This document shows, piece by piece, positions 35,232-45,013 of a stretch of 64,000 bases of DNA; positions within the stretch are counted from its first letter, which is position 1; the number at the start of each line of letters is the position of its first letter. The DNA comes from Candidatus Methylomicrobium oryzae (GTDB taxonomy: Bacteria > Pseudomonadota > Gammaproteobacteria > Methylococcales > Methylomonadaceae), in contig NZ_JAERVK010000002.1 of NCBI RefSeq assembly GCF_016745425.1, positions 62,001 through 126,000 of the forward strand, read 5' to 3'. A program made the position numbers and the translations under genes. The notes below the pieces were generated by a model. The model saw nothing but the letters and a program-made list of their open reading frames with translations. It had not been told where the DNA came from and did no database searches.

Positions 35232-36839
35232 TCAGGCCAGCGATTGCGGCTTTTTTGAACGTCCATTCAAGATGACCATCGCTTCGTGTTTCTTAATTGT
35301 TTCTTTGCCGTACAAATCGACGATCTTGACCTTGATATTGTCATCCGGTGCAGCGGACAAAAAATCCTCGATGGTTTCAAGAATATCATGATCGATGAAC
35401 TGCGCCTTACTGGCATCGATCAGGACGGTGCTGTTTTCCTCGATTTTCAGGAAAAACTTTCGCAGCAGGGCCTTATTCAGAAACGAGACATCCTTATTCA
35501 GCGAAATCACATAATGCGAGTCGTCCTGAGTCATCGTGATCGCCGCATGATAATTCGCCTTGATCACATAATACATTCCGACCGCCATACCGATCGCCAT
35601 GCCCATTAGCAAATCGGTGGCGATGATCGCGCCGACCGTCACCACGAAAGGAAGAAACTGGCTGAATCCTTTCCGGTAATATTCCTTGAACAGCTTTGGT
35701 TTGGCCAGCTTATAACCGGTTTGCAGCAATATCGCGGCCAGGCAGGCTAAGGGAATGTAATTCAGATAACGGGTAAAAAACAGCAGGCTGATCAGCAGGC
35801 AGACGCCATGCACGAAGCAGGCCACCCGGCTTCGGCCGCCGGCATTGATATTCGCGGAACTGCGCACGATCACGGCTGTGATCGGCAGGCCGCCGAGCAT
35901 GCCGCTGATCATGTTGCCGATGCCCTGCGCCTTCAACTCGCGGTTGGTCGGCGCAATCCGTTTCAGCGGGTCGAGCTTATCGACCGCTTCCAGGCTCAAA
36001 AGGGTTTCCAGGCTCGCGATGATGGTCATCGTTACGGCGACGGTATAGATCTCGGGATTAGCCAGGAAACTCCAATCCGGAGAGAGAAACTGGTCGAAAA
36101 GTGCCGCTGGATGATCCAGAACGGGCAAAGTCACCATGTGTTTGGCGCTGACCGCCCATTCCGGGGCATACCTTACCGCCGCCAGATTATACGCGACGCC
36201 CCAGGCCACTGCGACCAACGGCCCCGGGATCAGGCTGAACAGTTTACGCTTCTTGAACCAGGGCAGTTCCCAGACGATCAGGATCAGCAAAGCGATCGAA
36301 CTGATCGCAACCGCGCCTGGCGAAATCGCCTTGAGCGCGTCGATCAGTTCAAAAAAGCTTGATCCGACCGTTTCCTTCATATAGCTCTCGTCACCTTCGA
36401 AACTCGCATCGTAACCGGTCGCATGCGGAAGCTGTTTGATGATCAGGATCAACCCGATCGCCGCCAGCATCCCTTTGATCACCGCGGAATGGAAGAACGC
36501 GCCGATCACGCCGGCCCGCAGGTAGCCCAGCACCAACTGCAGAAAGCCCGCGATCACGAGAGCCGTTAAAAACCCTTCAAAACTGCCGATCTTTTCGATC
36601 GCATTCAAAACGATCACGGTCAAACCGGCAGCCGGTCCCGACACGCTGAGCTGCGATCCGCTCAGCCAGGCTACTACAAGCCCGCCGATTAGACCCGCGA
36701 TCAGACCCGAAAACAACGGCGCGCCCGAAGCGAGCGCTATACCCAGGCAGAGAGGTAAAGCTACCAGAAAAACGACGATACCGGCCGGAACATCGCCCTT
36801 CAAGTGACTGGTATAGTATTCGAGGTGTTTATGTATCAT
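35232..36839 (-). CDS. SulP family anion transporter with STAS domain
   Basis: The 535-residue protein has 12-14 hydrophobic segments in residues 18-425, beginning with DVPAGIVVFLVALPLCLGIA and SQLSVSGPAAGLTVIV, the SulP pore signature. It also has GLPITAVIVRSSANINAGG and a C-terminal STAS domain (about 430-535, STVLIDASKAQFIDHD). SulP carriers move sulfate, bicarbonate or other anions, and this branch includes bacterial bicarbonate transporters; the ion is not determined by sequence alone. It follows a NhaR-type regulator gene by 205 bp in the same direction, which suggests Na+ or pH-linked control. Confidence 0.9.
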   Translation of the reverse strand: MIHKHLEYYTSHLKGDVPAGIVVFLVALPLCLGIALASGAPLFSGLIAGLIGGLVVAWLSGSQLSVSGPAAGLTVIVLNAIEKIGSFEGFLTALVIAGFLQLVLGYLRAGVIGAFFHSAVIKGMLAAIGLILIIKQLPHATGYDASFEGDESYMKETVGSSFFELIDALKAISPGAVAISSIALLILIVWELPWFKKRKLFSLIPGPLVAVAWGVAYNLAAVRYAPEWAVSAKHMVTLPVLDHPAALFDQFLSPDWSFLANPEIYTVAVTMTIIASLETLLSLEAVDKLDPLKRIAPTNRELKAQGIGNMISGMLGGLPITAVIVRSSANINAGGRSRVACFVHGVCLLISLLFFTRYLNYIPLACLAAILLQTGYKLAKPKLFKEYYRKGFSQFLPFVVTVGAIIATDLLMGMAIGMAVGMYYVIKANYHAAITMTQDDSHYVISLNKDVSFLNKALLRKFFLKIEENSTVLIDASKAQFIDHDILETIEDFLSAAPDDNIKVKIVDLYGKETIKKHEAMVILNGRSKKPQSLA

Positions 36840-37044
36840 TGGGGTGACTCCTTAATTTTAAGGACGAGACAATAGCAACTTGGCATTTAGGATATTGGTC
36901 AATAATAACTATCTCTCATAATTTCCACGCAGAGCGCGGGAACGATCAGGCGGCATATCGGGAAGTTATTTTTTGCCACATCCTTAGTATAACTAATTTC
37001 GATTCGATACTATAGCTAAAATTTTGATATTTCAGCTTAACGCT

Positions 37045-37947
37045 TTATTCGACCCTTTTAAATAGCCATTCCCTTGCCTTTTCAGTAATGGCGGCAACCG
37101 CCGGATGGGGGGTTTTGCGCTGTACCGAAATCGCATAATAGCGGATAACTGCTTCTTCGACCGTGCCGATGGCGATCAATTCATGTTTTCTCTCGATCTC
37201 GGCTTTAATCGCGGTCGGTGCGGCAATCACGCCGGCGCCGGCCTGGGCGAATTCCTTCATCAGCGCGCTGTCTTCAAATTCGCCGACGATGGCCGGATGG
37301 ATATGCCATTTATCGAACCAGCGCTGCAGATGCATCCGGATACCCGTATTCGAAGCCGGCAGCAGCAGGGGCATATTATCAAGGCAATAAGGAAATTCGC
37401 CCTGTAGACGTTCGGCCAAGGTCGCGGCGGCAAAAATGCTCAGGCCCGATTTGCCCAGAGGATCGCAATAGCCGCGGAAGTCGATGTCGGGAGGTGTCGG
37501 ACTGTCCGAAATGACCAGATCGAGCTTGTGCAGCAGCAAATCCGTCAATAAGGTATCAAGATCGTTCTCACGACAAGCAAAATGGATCGGATCGGGGATA
37601 TTTAATGCGGGTTCCAGCAACCGGTACGCAATCGATTTCGGTACTACATCGTCGATGCCGACCTTGAATGCCAATGAAGATTTCTTAGGACGGTGGCGCA
37701 CTGCATTTTGCAATTCGCTGCCAAGCGAAAAAATTTCATTGGCATAAGACAGCACCATTCGGCCTGCGTCGGTCAATTCGAGATGGCGGCCGACCCGATT
37801 AAACAATACCACCCCCATCGATTGCTCGAGACAGCTCAACTGCCCGCTGATCGTTTGCGGCGTCAGATGCAGCTGCGCGCTGGCCTTGACAATGCTTTTT
37901 TCCTTGGCAACGACCCAAAAATAGTGCAAATGTTTGTAATTAATCAT
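37045..37947 (-). CDS. NhaR-type LysR family transcriptional regulator
   Basis: The 300-residue protein begins NYKHLHYFWVVAKEKSIVKA and LTPQTISGQLSCLEQSM, which follows the NhaR subgroup of LysR regulators in the winged helix-turn-helix. The effector domain spans about 90-295. NhaR activates Na+/H+ antiporter genes in response to sodium. Here the likely target is the SulP transporter directly downstream, and possibly itself: the 12-mer TAATTTCGATTC occurs at 36994-37005 and again at 38112-38123, about 155-165 bp upstream of each gene. Confidence 0.9.
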   Translation of the reverse strand: MINYKHLHYFWVVAKEKSIVKASAQLHLTPQTISGQLSCLEQSMGVVLFNRVGRHLELTDAGRMVLSYANEIFSLGSELQNAVRHRPKKSSLAFKVGIDDVVPKSIAYRLLEPALNIPDPIHFACRENDLDTLLTDLLLHKLDLVISDSPTPPDIDFRGYCDPLGKSGLSIFAAATLAERLQGEFPYCLDNMPLLLPASNTGIRMHLQRWFDKWHIHPAIVGEFEDSALMKEFAQAGAGVIAAPTAIKAEIERKHELIAIGTVEEAVIRYYAISVQRKTPHPAVAAITEKAREWLFKRVE

Positions 37948-38259
37948 ACTGCAGTGTCACTCTGCCGGTTTAGAACGGCTTTCCTTAGGCAGTGATTTAT
38001 TTGGCTTGCCATACAGATCCCTCATGGTTTTCATGGCATCGATGCAAAAAAACCGGCCATCCAACACTTAAACGGCAAAGGCCGATGCCGGCGGCAGCAA
38101 GGGGAGTTCATTAATTTCGATTCAAAATAATTCGAATTAGTCGAGCCTTTACGAAATGATATTATTATAATAGCCCTAAAACCTCGACTATACTTCGAAA
38201 ATTTCGAATTGTTCATCAAAGATATTCTACTTTCCCAAAATTTGGGAACAGGGTAAGTT

Positions 38260-38409
38260 ATGTCCGTATCGATAATAACCGGCCAAAGTGAAAAATTTGA
38301 GTTCCCACCCGATTTATCGCGTTGTATTTGGGGGGGCGAAAATCGCGTTTGGGTTGAGGCTGAATCTGGCCCATCGGAAATCCGCCGGATCAAGCGCCGT
38401 TTTTTGTGA
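38260..38409 (+). CDS. Possible small protein of 49 residues
   Basis: An ATG with AGGG about seven bases upstream opens a 49-codon frame with protein-like composition (ITGQSEKFEFPPDLSRCIWG, then a basic end IRRIKRRFL). No family is recognised and chance is possible in this 554-bp gap between the LysR gene and the next membrane protein. The rest of the gap is AT-rich with several TTCGAA-type short palindromes. Confidence 0.3.
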   Translation: MSVSIITGQSEKFEFPPDLSRCIWGGENRVWVEAESGPSEIRRIKRRFL

Positions 38410-38501
38410 TTCCGTTAACATATTTATTTTAGTGACCCATCATTCAATAGCCATTGGCTAAACTTATCAAAGTCCCCACCTGCAATTGCAAGGTCAATCC
38501 A

Positions 38502-38960
38502 ATGAGTAAAATGATCGATCCTTTTATGAAAATCCGGCAATTGTCGCCGTGGCAGCGAAAGGCCTACACCTATGCCTTCCTCTTGGCCAGCCTCATGCTG
38601 GTGCCCGACCTCTATTTTGCCGGCGCGCACCATTTGCTGGAAATTCTGCACGTTTGTTACGAAGGAGCGTGTTACCTGCTTGAAGAGTTGATAGGGCATA
38701 GTTTGCACCTCGATAAATACCATAGCCAGCTGATCCTTTTTTATGTACAGGTATCGATCGTCCTGGGATTGTGCTATAAACTGTGGCGGGCGGTTCCTCG
38801 GCTGTATTCCCGCACTAAAGAGAATCTTCAATCCTCCTATCAACGGTCAGTCAAGGACAGCAAAGAACTCTGGTCGAAAATGCCCAGCCGAAAAAGAATT
38901 AAAGTTCTGGCCGGTTGTGCGGCAGGCATGTTCGGCATCTATTTTTGGGTTACCAGTTGA
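38502..38960 (+). CDS. Uncharacterised small membrane protein
   Basis: The 152-residue protein has hydrophobic helices near 22-40, 42-60, 75-92 and 130-148, and a basic segment RTKENLQSSYQRSVKDSK between the third and fourth. It contains HHLLEILHVCYEGACYLLEE, rich in His, Cys and Glu. No family is recognised. Start choice between 38502 and 38511 is open. It stands alone, 190 bp before pycA. Confidence 0.72.
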   Translation: MSKMIDPFMKIRQLSPWQRKAYTYAFLLASLMLVPDLYFAGAHHLLEILHVCYEGACYLLEELIGHSLHLDKYHSQLILFYVQVSIVLGLCYKLWRAVPRLYSRTKENLQSSYQRSVKDSKELWSKMPSRKRIKVLAGCAAGMFGIYFWVTS

Positions 38961-39011
38961 CAGTCTAGAGAATCCACGCCGTCAAGCCGCTTAATCCTTC
39001 AAATCGCTCAT

Positions 39012-39030
39012 CGGCGGTGAAACACCGCCG
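39012..39030. terminator. Short GC hairpin
   Basis: CGGCGGTG and CACCGCCG form eight perfect base pairs around an AAA loop, 51 bp downstream of the membrane protein gene. There is no U-tract, so it may be a weak terminator or a repeat unit. Confidence 0.4.
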
Positions 39031-39150
39031 TACCTTCTCCAACCCTATCATGACAGTCAAACTCTCCAAGAATCTGATATAGTGATAGCCAACAAGATTC
39101 TTCCGTTTTATCCTCCAAAAAGCCAGTTTTTCCGTTAATCAAACCGATTT

Positions 39151-40569
39151 ATGCTGCGAAAAATCCTTATCGCGAACCGCGGCGAAATCGCGGTGCGCAT
39201 CATCCGCGCCTGCGCCGAGATGGGTATCCGTTCGGTGGCAATTTATTCGGAGGCCGACCGTTTTGCCTTGCACGTCAAAAAAGCCGACGAATCCTACTGT
39301 ATCGGCAGCGAACCGGTCGCGGGCTATCTGAACGTCTACGGGTTGGTCAATCTGGCCGCCGCCACCGGCTGCGACGCGATTCATCCGGGTTACGGCTTTC
39401 TTTCCGAAAATGCGCAATTCGCCAAGGCCTGCGCCGACCGCGGCCTGGTCTTCATCGGCCCTGCGGCCGAAGTGATCGAGCGGATGGGCGACAAGACCGA
39501 AGCCCGCAAAGCGATGATCGCGGCGGGACTGCCGGTCACGCCGGGCTCCGCCGGAAATCTCGATACGGCCGAGGAAGCGCTCGAGGTGGCCGAAACCATC
39601 GGGTATCCGGTCATGCTGAAAGCGACTTCGGGCGGCGGCGGGCGCGGTATCCGCCGCTGCGATTCGGCCGAAGAACTTCGGCGCAATTACGATCGGGTGA
39701 TTTCCGAGGCCGGCAAGGCCTTCGGCCGGGCCGAAGTGTTTCTCGAAAAATGCATCGTAAACCCGCGCCATATCGAAGTACAGGTGCTCGCGGACCACCA
39801 CGGCAACACGATTCATTTATACGAACGCGACTGTTCGATTCAGCGCCGCAATCAGAAACTGATCGAAATCGCGCCATCGCCGCAGCTCGGCGAAGCACAG
39901 CGACAGTATATCGGCGGACTTGCGGTGCTCGCCGCCAAAGCGGTCGGCTATACGAATGCCGGTACGGTCGAATTCCTGCTCGACGACCAGGACCGCTTCT
40001 ATTTCATGGAAATGAACACGCGCGTGCAAGTCGAGCATACGATCACCGAAACGATTACCGGCGTCGATATCGTCGAGGAGCAGATCCGGGTTGCGGCCGG
40101 CTTGCCTTTGCGCTTCCGGCAGGAAGAAATCCGCCGCCGCGGTTTTGCGATCCAGTTCCGCATCAATGCGGAGGATCCGCAGAACAATTTCCTGCCCAGC
40201 TTCGGCCGGATCTCGCGCTATTACGCGCCGGGCGGGCCCGGCGTCCGGACCGATACCGCGATTTATACCGGCTATGAAATACCGCCGTTCTACGATTCGA
40301 TGCTGGCGAAAGTGATCGTCAGCGCCTTGAACTGGGAAGATGCGATCAAACGCGGCGAACGGGCGCTGCGCGACATGGGACTGTTCGGGATCAAAACCAC
40401 GATTCCTTATTATCTCGAAATTCTGCGCCACCCCGAGTTCCGCTCGGGGCAGTTCAATACCGGATTCGTCGAAGAGCACCCGGAACTGATCCATTATTCG
40501 CATAAACCCCGGCCCGAAGTGCTGGCCAGCGTGATCGCGGCCGCGATGGCCGCGCATACCGGGCTGTGA
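39151..40569 (+). CDS. pycA: Pyruvate carboxylase subunit A (biotin carboxylase)
   Basis: The 472-residue ATP-grasp biotin carboxylase has [37 protein letters not shown] and [16 protein letters not shown]. It carboxylates the biotin of the partner subunit at 40764 to make oxaloacetate from pyruvate. The C-terminus is longer than in AccC, and the partner gene is a carboxyltransferase plus biotinyl protein. This is the two-subunit pyruvate carboxylase known in methanotrophs and Pseudomonas. It supplies anaplerotic CO2 fixation. Confidence 0.93.
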   Translation: MLRKILIANRGEIAVRIIRACAEMGIRSVAIYSEADRFALHVKKADESYCIGSEPVAGYLNVYGLVNLAAATGCDAIHPGYGFLSENAQFAKACADRGLVFIGPAAEVIERMGDKTEARKAMIAAGLPVTPGSAGNLDTAEEALEVAETIGYPVMLKATSGGGGRGIRRCDSAEELRRNYDRVISEAGKAFGRAEVFLEKCIVNPRHIEVQVLADHHGNTIHLYERDCSIQRRNQKLIEIAPSPQLGEAQRQYIGGLAVLAAKAVGYTNAGTVEFLLDDQDRFYFMEMNTRVQVEHTITETITGVDIVEEQIRVAAGLPLRFRQEEIRRRGFAIQFRINAEDPQNNFLPSFGRISRYYAPGGPGVRTDTAIYTGYEIPPFYDSMLAKVIVSALNWEDAIKRGERALRDMGLFGIKTTIPYYLEILRHPEFRSGQFNTGFVEEHPELIHYSHKPRPEVLASVIAAAMAAHTGL

Positions 40570-40575
40570 TTTTAA

Positions 40576-40734
40576 TGTCCACGAAAAGCACGAAAAGTGA
40601 GACGGGAGATTGGGGACAAAAAACCGGTAGGGTGGACAGACCGCTTCATCCGCCCATCATTCACTTTGCTCGCTATTTGAAAGCAAAGGTTGAACGGAGC
40701 GTGCTGTGAACATTTTCGTGCTTTTCGTGGACAA
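40576..40734. repeat. MITE-like element with 21-bp inverted ends
   Basis: The arms at 40576-40596 and 40714-40734 are perfect 21-bp reverse complements; the inner part of the left arm reads CCACGAAAAGCACGAAAA. The 117-bp centre holds GTAGGGTGG, related to the element at 2441-2587. It sits entirely between pycA and pycB. Confidence 0.8.
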
Positions 40735-40763
40735 TGTTAGTCTCTGCTGATTAAGGCCCAACC

Positions 40764-42593
40764 ATGCAAAAAGTTCATATCACCGATGTTATTCTGCGCG
40801 ATGCGCATCAGTCGCTGATTGCAACGCGCCTGCGCACCGAAGACATGCTGCCCGCCTGCGCGATGCTCGACGCGATCGGCTACTGGTCACTCGAATGCTG
40901 GGGCGGCGCGACGTTCGACGCCTGCCTGCGGTTTTTAAAGGAAGATCCCTGGGAACGCCTCGTCAAACTGAAGGCCGCATTGCCGAAAACTCCACTGCAA
41001 ATGCTGCTGCGCGGACAGAACCTGCTCGGTTACCGGCATTATTCGGACGACGTAGTCAGGGCATTCGTACAGCGGGCCGCCGAAGCAGGGATGGACGTGT
41101 TTCGCATTTTCGACGCGTTGAACGACATTAGAAACCTCAAAACCGCGATCGAAGCGGTCAAGGCCAGCGGCAAGCATGCGCAGGGGACGATCTGCTACAC
41201 GACCAGCCCGGTGCACGACACCGCAAGCTTCGTCGCGCTCGCGAAGGACCTGGCCGAACTCGGCTGCGATTCGCTCGCAATCAAGGACATGGCCGGGCTC
41301 CTGACTCCTTACGCAACTTACGAGCTGGTCAAGACACTGAGGGATGCGGTCGATCTGCCTCTTCACCTGCATTCGCACGCGACTTCGGGGCTTGCCGAAA
41401 TGTGCCAGTTGAAGGCGATCGAAGCCGGCTGTCGGCATATCGATACGGCCTTGTCGTCCTGGTCCGGCGGCACCAGCCACCCGCCGACCGAAAGCCTGGT
41501 GATCGCACTGCAAGGCACTCCCTACGACTCCGGCCTGGATCTCGACCGGCTTCAGGAAGCGAACCGCTATTTTGCCGAAATACGCAAGAAATACCGCCGC
41601 TTCGAGAGCGAATTCACCGGCATCGATACCCAGGTGCATATTTTCCAGGTTCCCGGCGGCATGATCTCGAATCTGGCCAACCAGTTGAAGGAACGCAACG
41701 CGCTGGACCGGATCAGCGAAGTCTACAAGGAGATTCCGGCGGTCAGGAAGGATCTCGGCTATCCGCCGCTGGTCACCCCGACCTCGCAGATCGTCGGCAC
41801 CCAGGCGGTGCTGAACGTACTGACCGGGAAACGCTACGAATCGATCACCAATGAAGTCAAACGCTACCTGCAGGGCGGCTACGGCAAGGCGCCGGCTCCG
41901 GTCGATCCGGGCCTGCAGAAACGCGCGATCGGCAGCGAAGAACCGATCGACTGCCGCCCGGCCGATCTGCTGAAGCCGGAACTCGACCATCTGCGCGAGG
42001 AAATCGGCCATCTCGCGCTGAACGACCGGGACGTGCTGAGCTATGCGATGTTCCCGGAAGTCGGCAAACAGTTTCTCGAACAGCGTTCTTCCGGCAATCT
42101 GGTGCCGGAGCCGCTCGAAATCGAGCCGGCGGCCGAGAGCGGCATTAAAAAAGCGCCGACCGAGTTCAACGTCGCACTGCACGGCGAGTCCTACCATGTC
42201 AAAGTGACCGGCGCGGGCCCGAAAAACCAGATGCTGCGCCATTTCTATTTCATGGTCGACGGCGTGCCGGAAGAGATCGTCGTCGAAACGCTGGATGAAA
42301 TCGTACTGGAAGGCGGCACGCAAGGCGCGGTGCAAAGCAACATCGCCAGCAAACGCCGGCGCCCGATCGAACCGGGCGACATTGGCGTGCGGATGCCCTG
42401 CAATGTGCTGGAGGTTCCGGTCAAGGTCGGCCAGCGGGTCGAGGCCGGCCAGCCCGTGCTGGTCACCGAGGCGATGAAAATGGAAACCGAGGTCACCGCG
42501 CCGATCGGCGGCATCGTGAAAGCCGTACACGTGGTCAAGGGCGAACCCGCCAACCCGGATGAAGTCCTGATCGAAATCTTACCCAATAATTGA
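40764..42593 (+). CDS. pycB: Pyruvate carboxylase subunit B (carboxyltransferase and biotinyl domains)
   Basis: The 609-residue protein begins with the carboxyltransferase TIM barrel (VILRDAHQSLIATRLRTEDM, LRGQNLLGYRHY, VFRIFDALNDIRN, HLHSHATSGLAE with the metal His residues). It has a middle PYC/OADA domain and a C-terminal biotinyl domain with EAMKME (biotin Lys near residue 572). The sequence alone also fits oxaloacetate decarboxylase alpha, but the adjacent biotin carboxylase and the lack of oadB/oadG make it pyruvate carboxylase B. Confidence 0.93.
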   Translation: MQKVHITDVILRDAHQSLIATRLRTEDMLPACAMLDAIGYWSLECWGGATFDACLRFLKEDPWERLVKLKAALPKTPLQMLLRGQNLLGYRHYSDDVVRAFVQRAAEAGMDVFRIFDALNDIRNLKTAIEAVKASGKHAQGTICYTTSPVHDTASFVALAKDLAELGCDSLAIKDMAGLLTPYATYELVKTLRDAVDLPLHLHSHATSGLAEMCQLKAIEAGCRHIDTALSSWSGGTSHPPTESLVIALQGTPYDSGLDLDRLQEANRYFAEIRKKYRRFESEFTGIDTQVHIFQVPGGMISNLANQLKERNALDRISEVYKEIPAVRKDLGYPPLVTPTSQIVGTQAVLNVLTGKRYESITNEVKRYLQGGYGKAPAPVDPGLQKRAIGSEEPIDCRPADLLKPELDHLREEIGHLALNDRDVLSYAMFPEVGKQFLEQRSSGNLVPEPLEIEPAAESGIKKAPTEFNVALHGESYHVKVTGAGPKNQMLRHFYFMVDGVPEEIVVETLDEIVLEGGTQGAVQSNIASKRRRPIEPGDIGVRMPCNVLEVPVKVGQRVEAGQPVLVTEAMKMETEVTAPIGGIVKAVHVVKGEPANPDEVLIEILPNN

Positions 42594-42597
42594 ATCA

Positions 42598-43608
42598 ATG
42601 ACCAAACCGATAATCGCGGATGATGCCGCGCTCGACCAAGCTGTTCATTTGCTGCGCCAGGGCCGTCTGGTCGCCTTTCCGACCGAAACCGTTTATGGCC
42701 TGGGCGCCGATGCCGCGAATGCGGAGGCGGTCGGCCGCATCTTTGCCGCCAAGGGGCGCCCGGCGGATCATCCGTTGATCGTGCATATCAGCGGCGCCGG
42801 CTGCCTGGACGACTGGGCCGAGCCCGTACCCGATGCTGCCCGGCGGTTGGCCGAACATTTCTGGCCCGGCCCCTTGGCGATCATTCTGAAAAAGAAGCCG
42901 CATGTACCCGATGCGGTGACCGGCGGCCAGCCGACCGTCGGCCTGCGCGTGCCGGGCCATCCGGTCGCGCTGCGCCTGCTCGAGAAATTTGGCGGTGGCA
43001 TTGCCGCTCCTTCCGCGAACCGTTTCTGCCGGATCAGCCCGACTACGGCCCGGCATGTCGAAGAAGAACTCGGCAATAGCGTCGATCTGATCCTCGACGG
43101 CGGCCCGTGCAAGGTCGGGGTCGAATCGACGATCGTCGACCTGAGCGGCGCCCGGCCGCGGCTGCTGCGGCCGGGCCGGATCAGCCGGGTTCAAATCGAA
43201 GAAGTGCTGGGCGTCGGCCTTGAGCTTGCCGCGAAAACCGGGCCGCTCGATATTCGCGCGCCGGGGCTGATGGCGGTGCATTACGCCCCCAGCACCACCG
43301 CGCTGTTGTGCCCCAGCGGCGCCATCTGGGAAACGCTGAGGCAACTGATCGCACAAGGCCGGCGGGTCGGCCTGATTGCTTACCATCGCGCCGTGCTTCC
43401 TCCCGGTTTGGCCCATACCCTGCACATGCCTGCGGAAGCGCACGATTACGCTCAAGCGCTTTATGCCGCCCTGCGTGAAACGGATAATCTCGGGCTCGAC
43501 ATGATCGTAATCGAACAGCCCCCCGAAAGCGAGGCCTGGCATGCGGTAAACGACCGGCTGCGCAAGGCGACCGTGCCCGCGGGTTCGGCGATTCCCGATC
43601 GTGAGTAA
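42598..43608 (+). CDS. L-threonylcarbamoyladenylate synthase (Sua5 type)
   Basis: Makes the threonylcarbamoyl-AMP intermediate for the t6A modification of tRNA. The 336-residue protein has the YrdC domain (about 1-200: FPTETVYGLGADA, KGRPADHPLIVHI, PSANRF, GVESTIVDLS) and a C-terminal Sua5 domain (about 225-335) with APGLMAVHYAPSTTALL. This two-domain form is Sua5 rather than the short TsaC. It starts 4 bp after pycB. Confidence 0.94.
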   Translation: MTKPIIADDAALDQAVHLLRQGRLVAFPTETVYGLGADAANAEAVGRIFAAKGRPADHPLIVHISGAGCLDDWAEPVPDAARRLAEHFWPGPLAIILKKKPHVPDAVTGGQPTVGLRVPGHPVALRLLEKFGGGIAAPSANRFCRISPTTARHVEEELGNSVDLILDGGPCKVGVESTIVDLSGARPRLLRPGRISRVQIEEVLGVGLELAAKTGPLDIRAPGLMAVHYAPSTTALLCPSGAIWETLRQLIAQGRRVGLIAYHRAVLPPGLAHTLHMPAEAHDYAQALYAALRETDNLGLDMIVIEQPPESEAWHAVNDRLRKATVPAGSAIPDRE

Positions 43609-43642
43609 GGTACCCGCCCCGGTAAGCTCAAACTCCAAATAA

Positions 43643-43663
43643 GGTACGCGGAGCGTACCCTAC
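43643..43663. repeat. GTACGC palindromic repeat, copy B (half unit)
   Basis: GGTACGC and GCGTACC pair around GGA and the unit ends CCTAC, identical to one arm of the repeats at 29725-29799 and 55829-55890. It lies between the Sua5 gene and bioA. Confidence 0.6.
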
Positions 43664-43685
43664 TCCAGGTCTTTCAATATTCAGT

Positions 43686-44999
43686 ATGGCCGACAATGTT
43701 TTCAATTTAGAAGCGGCGGCGCTCGCCTTCGACCGTGACCACATCTGGCACCCGTATACTTCGGTGATTGCGCCGGATCCGGTGTATCCGGTCGTCTCGG
43801 CGAACGGCGTCATGCTGAAACTGGCGGACGGACGGGAACTGATCGACGGAATGTCGTCGTGGTGGGCGGCGATCCACGGCTACAACCACCCCCGCCTGAA
43901 CGAAGCCGCCATTGAACAGCTCGGCAAAATGGCGCACGTGATGTTCGGCGGTCTGACCCATTCACCTGCCATCGGCTTGGCCGAACGGTTACTGGCGATT
44001 AGCCCCGAGGGATTGGATAAAGTGTTCTTCTGCGATTCGGGTTCGGTCAGCGTCGAAGTGGCGTTGAAAATGGCGCTACAATACTGGCAGGCGCAGGGCA
44101 AAACCGAAAAGCACCGCTTCATCGCCCTCAGCGGCGGATATCACGGCGACACCTTCGGCGCGATGTCGGTCTGCGATCCGGTGACCGGGATGCATCACCT
44201 TTTCCGCTCGGTGCTGCCGAAACACCTTTTCGCTCCGCGTCCCGGCTGCCGTTTCGGTCAAGCCTGGGACCCCGGTGATGTTGAAGGACTTGAAAAACTC
44301 TTCGAGGAATATGCCGGCGATTGCGCCGCACTGATCCTCGAACCGGTCGTACAGGGCGCCGGCGGCATGTGGTTCTACCATCCCGACTATCTGAAGGCCG
44401 CGCGCGATCTCTGCGACCGCTACGATGTGCTGCTGATCGCGGATGAAATCGCGACCGGCTTCGGCCGCACCGGGCGCCTATTTGCCTGCGAGCATGCGGG
44501 GATCGCTCCCGACATCCTGTGCGTCGGCAAGGCCCTGACCGGCGGCTATCTGAGCTTGGCGGCGACTTTATGCACGGCGGACATCGCCGAAACGATCTCG
44601 CACGGCGAAGCCGGCTGCTTCATGCACGGCCCGACCTTCATGGGCAATCCTTTGGCCTGCAGCATCGCCTCGGCCAGCATCGACCTGCTGCTGGCTTCCG
44701 ATTGGCAAAGCCGCCTCGGCCGTATCGAAACCGGACTGAAAAAAGGCCTGGCCCCGTGCAGCGATTTGCCGGGAGTGGCCGATGTCAGAGTGCTCGGTGC
44801 GATCGGCGTGGTCGAAATGGCCGCGCCGATCCGGGTCGCGGCCGTGCAGAAGCGGCTGATTGAACGCGGCGTCTGGCTCAGGCCTTTCGGCCGCTTGATC
44901 TATACGATGCCGCCTTACCTGATTGATGATGACGAACTCGGTCATCTGGCCGGGGGGATTTTCGCCGCGATCGAACAATTGGCGAAAATTGGAATTTGA
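43686..44999 (+). CDS. bioA: Adenosylmethionine-8-amino-7-oxononanoate aminotransferase
   Basis: BioA makes 7,8-diaminopelargonic acid in biotin synthesis, using SAM as amino donor. The 437-residue class III aminotransferase starts with [12 protein letters not shown] and has [46 protein letters not shown] and the PLP lysine in [11 protein letters not shown], all BioA-specific. No other bio gene or BirA operator is seen nearby. Biotin is needed by the acetyl-CoA and pyruvate carboxylases in this window. Confidence 0.96.
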   Translation: MADNVFNLEAAALAFDRDHIWHPYTSVIAPDPVYPVVSANGVMLKLADGRELIDGMSSWWAAIHGYNHPRLNEAAIEQLGKMAHVMFGGLTHSPAIGLAERLLAISPEGLDKVFFCDSGSVSVEVALKMALQYWQAQGKTEKHRFIALSGGYHGDTFGAMSVCDPVTGMHHLFRSVLPKHLFAPRPGCRFGQAWDPGDVEGLEKLFEEYAGDCAALILEPVVQGAGGMWFYHPDYLKAARDLCDRYDVLLIADEIATGFGRTGRLFACEHAGIAPDILCVGKALTGGYLSLAATLCTADIAETISHGEAGCFMHGPTFMGNPLACSIASASIDLLLASDWQSRLGRIETGLKKGLAPCSDLPGVADVRVLGAIGVVEMAAPIRVAAVQKRLIERGVWLRPFGRLIYTMPPYLIDDDELGHLAGGIFAAIEQLAKIGI

Positions 45000-45013
45000 C
45001 GGCAATCGCCCTC

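Noticed and set aside
38031-38393. 120-codon minus-strand frame in the gap after the LysR gene
   Set aside because: AT-rich, no start context and no family; it overlaps the LysR promoter region.
40935-42530. 531-codon minus-strand frame opposite pycB
   Set aside because: Shadow of pycB, with no ribosome binding site or domain.
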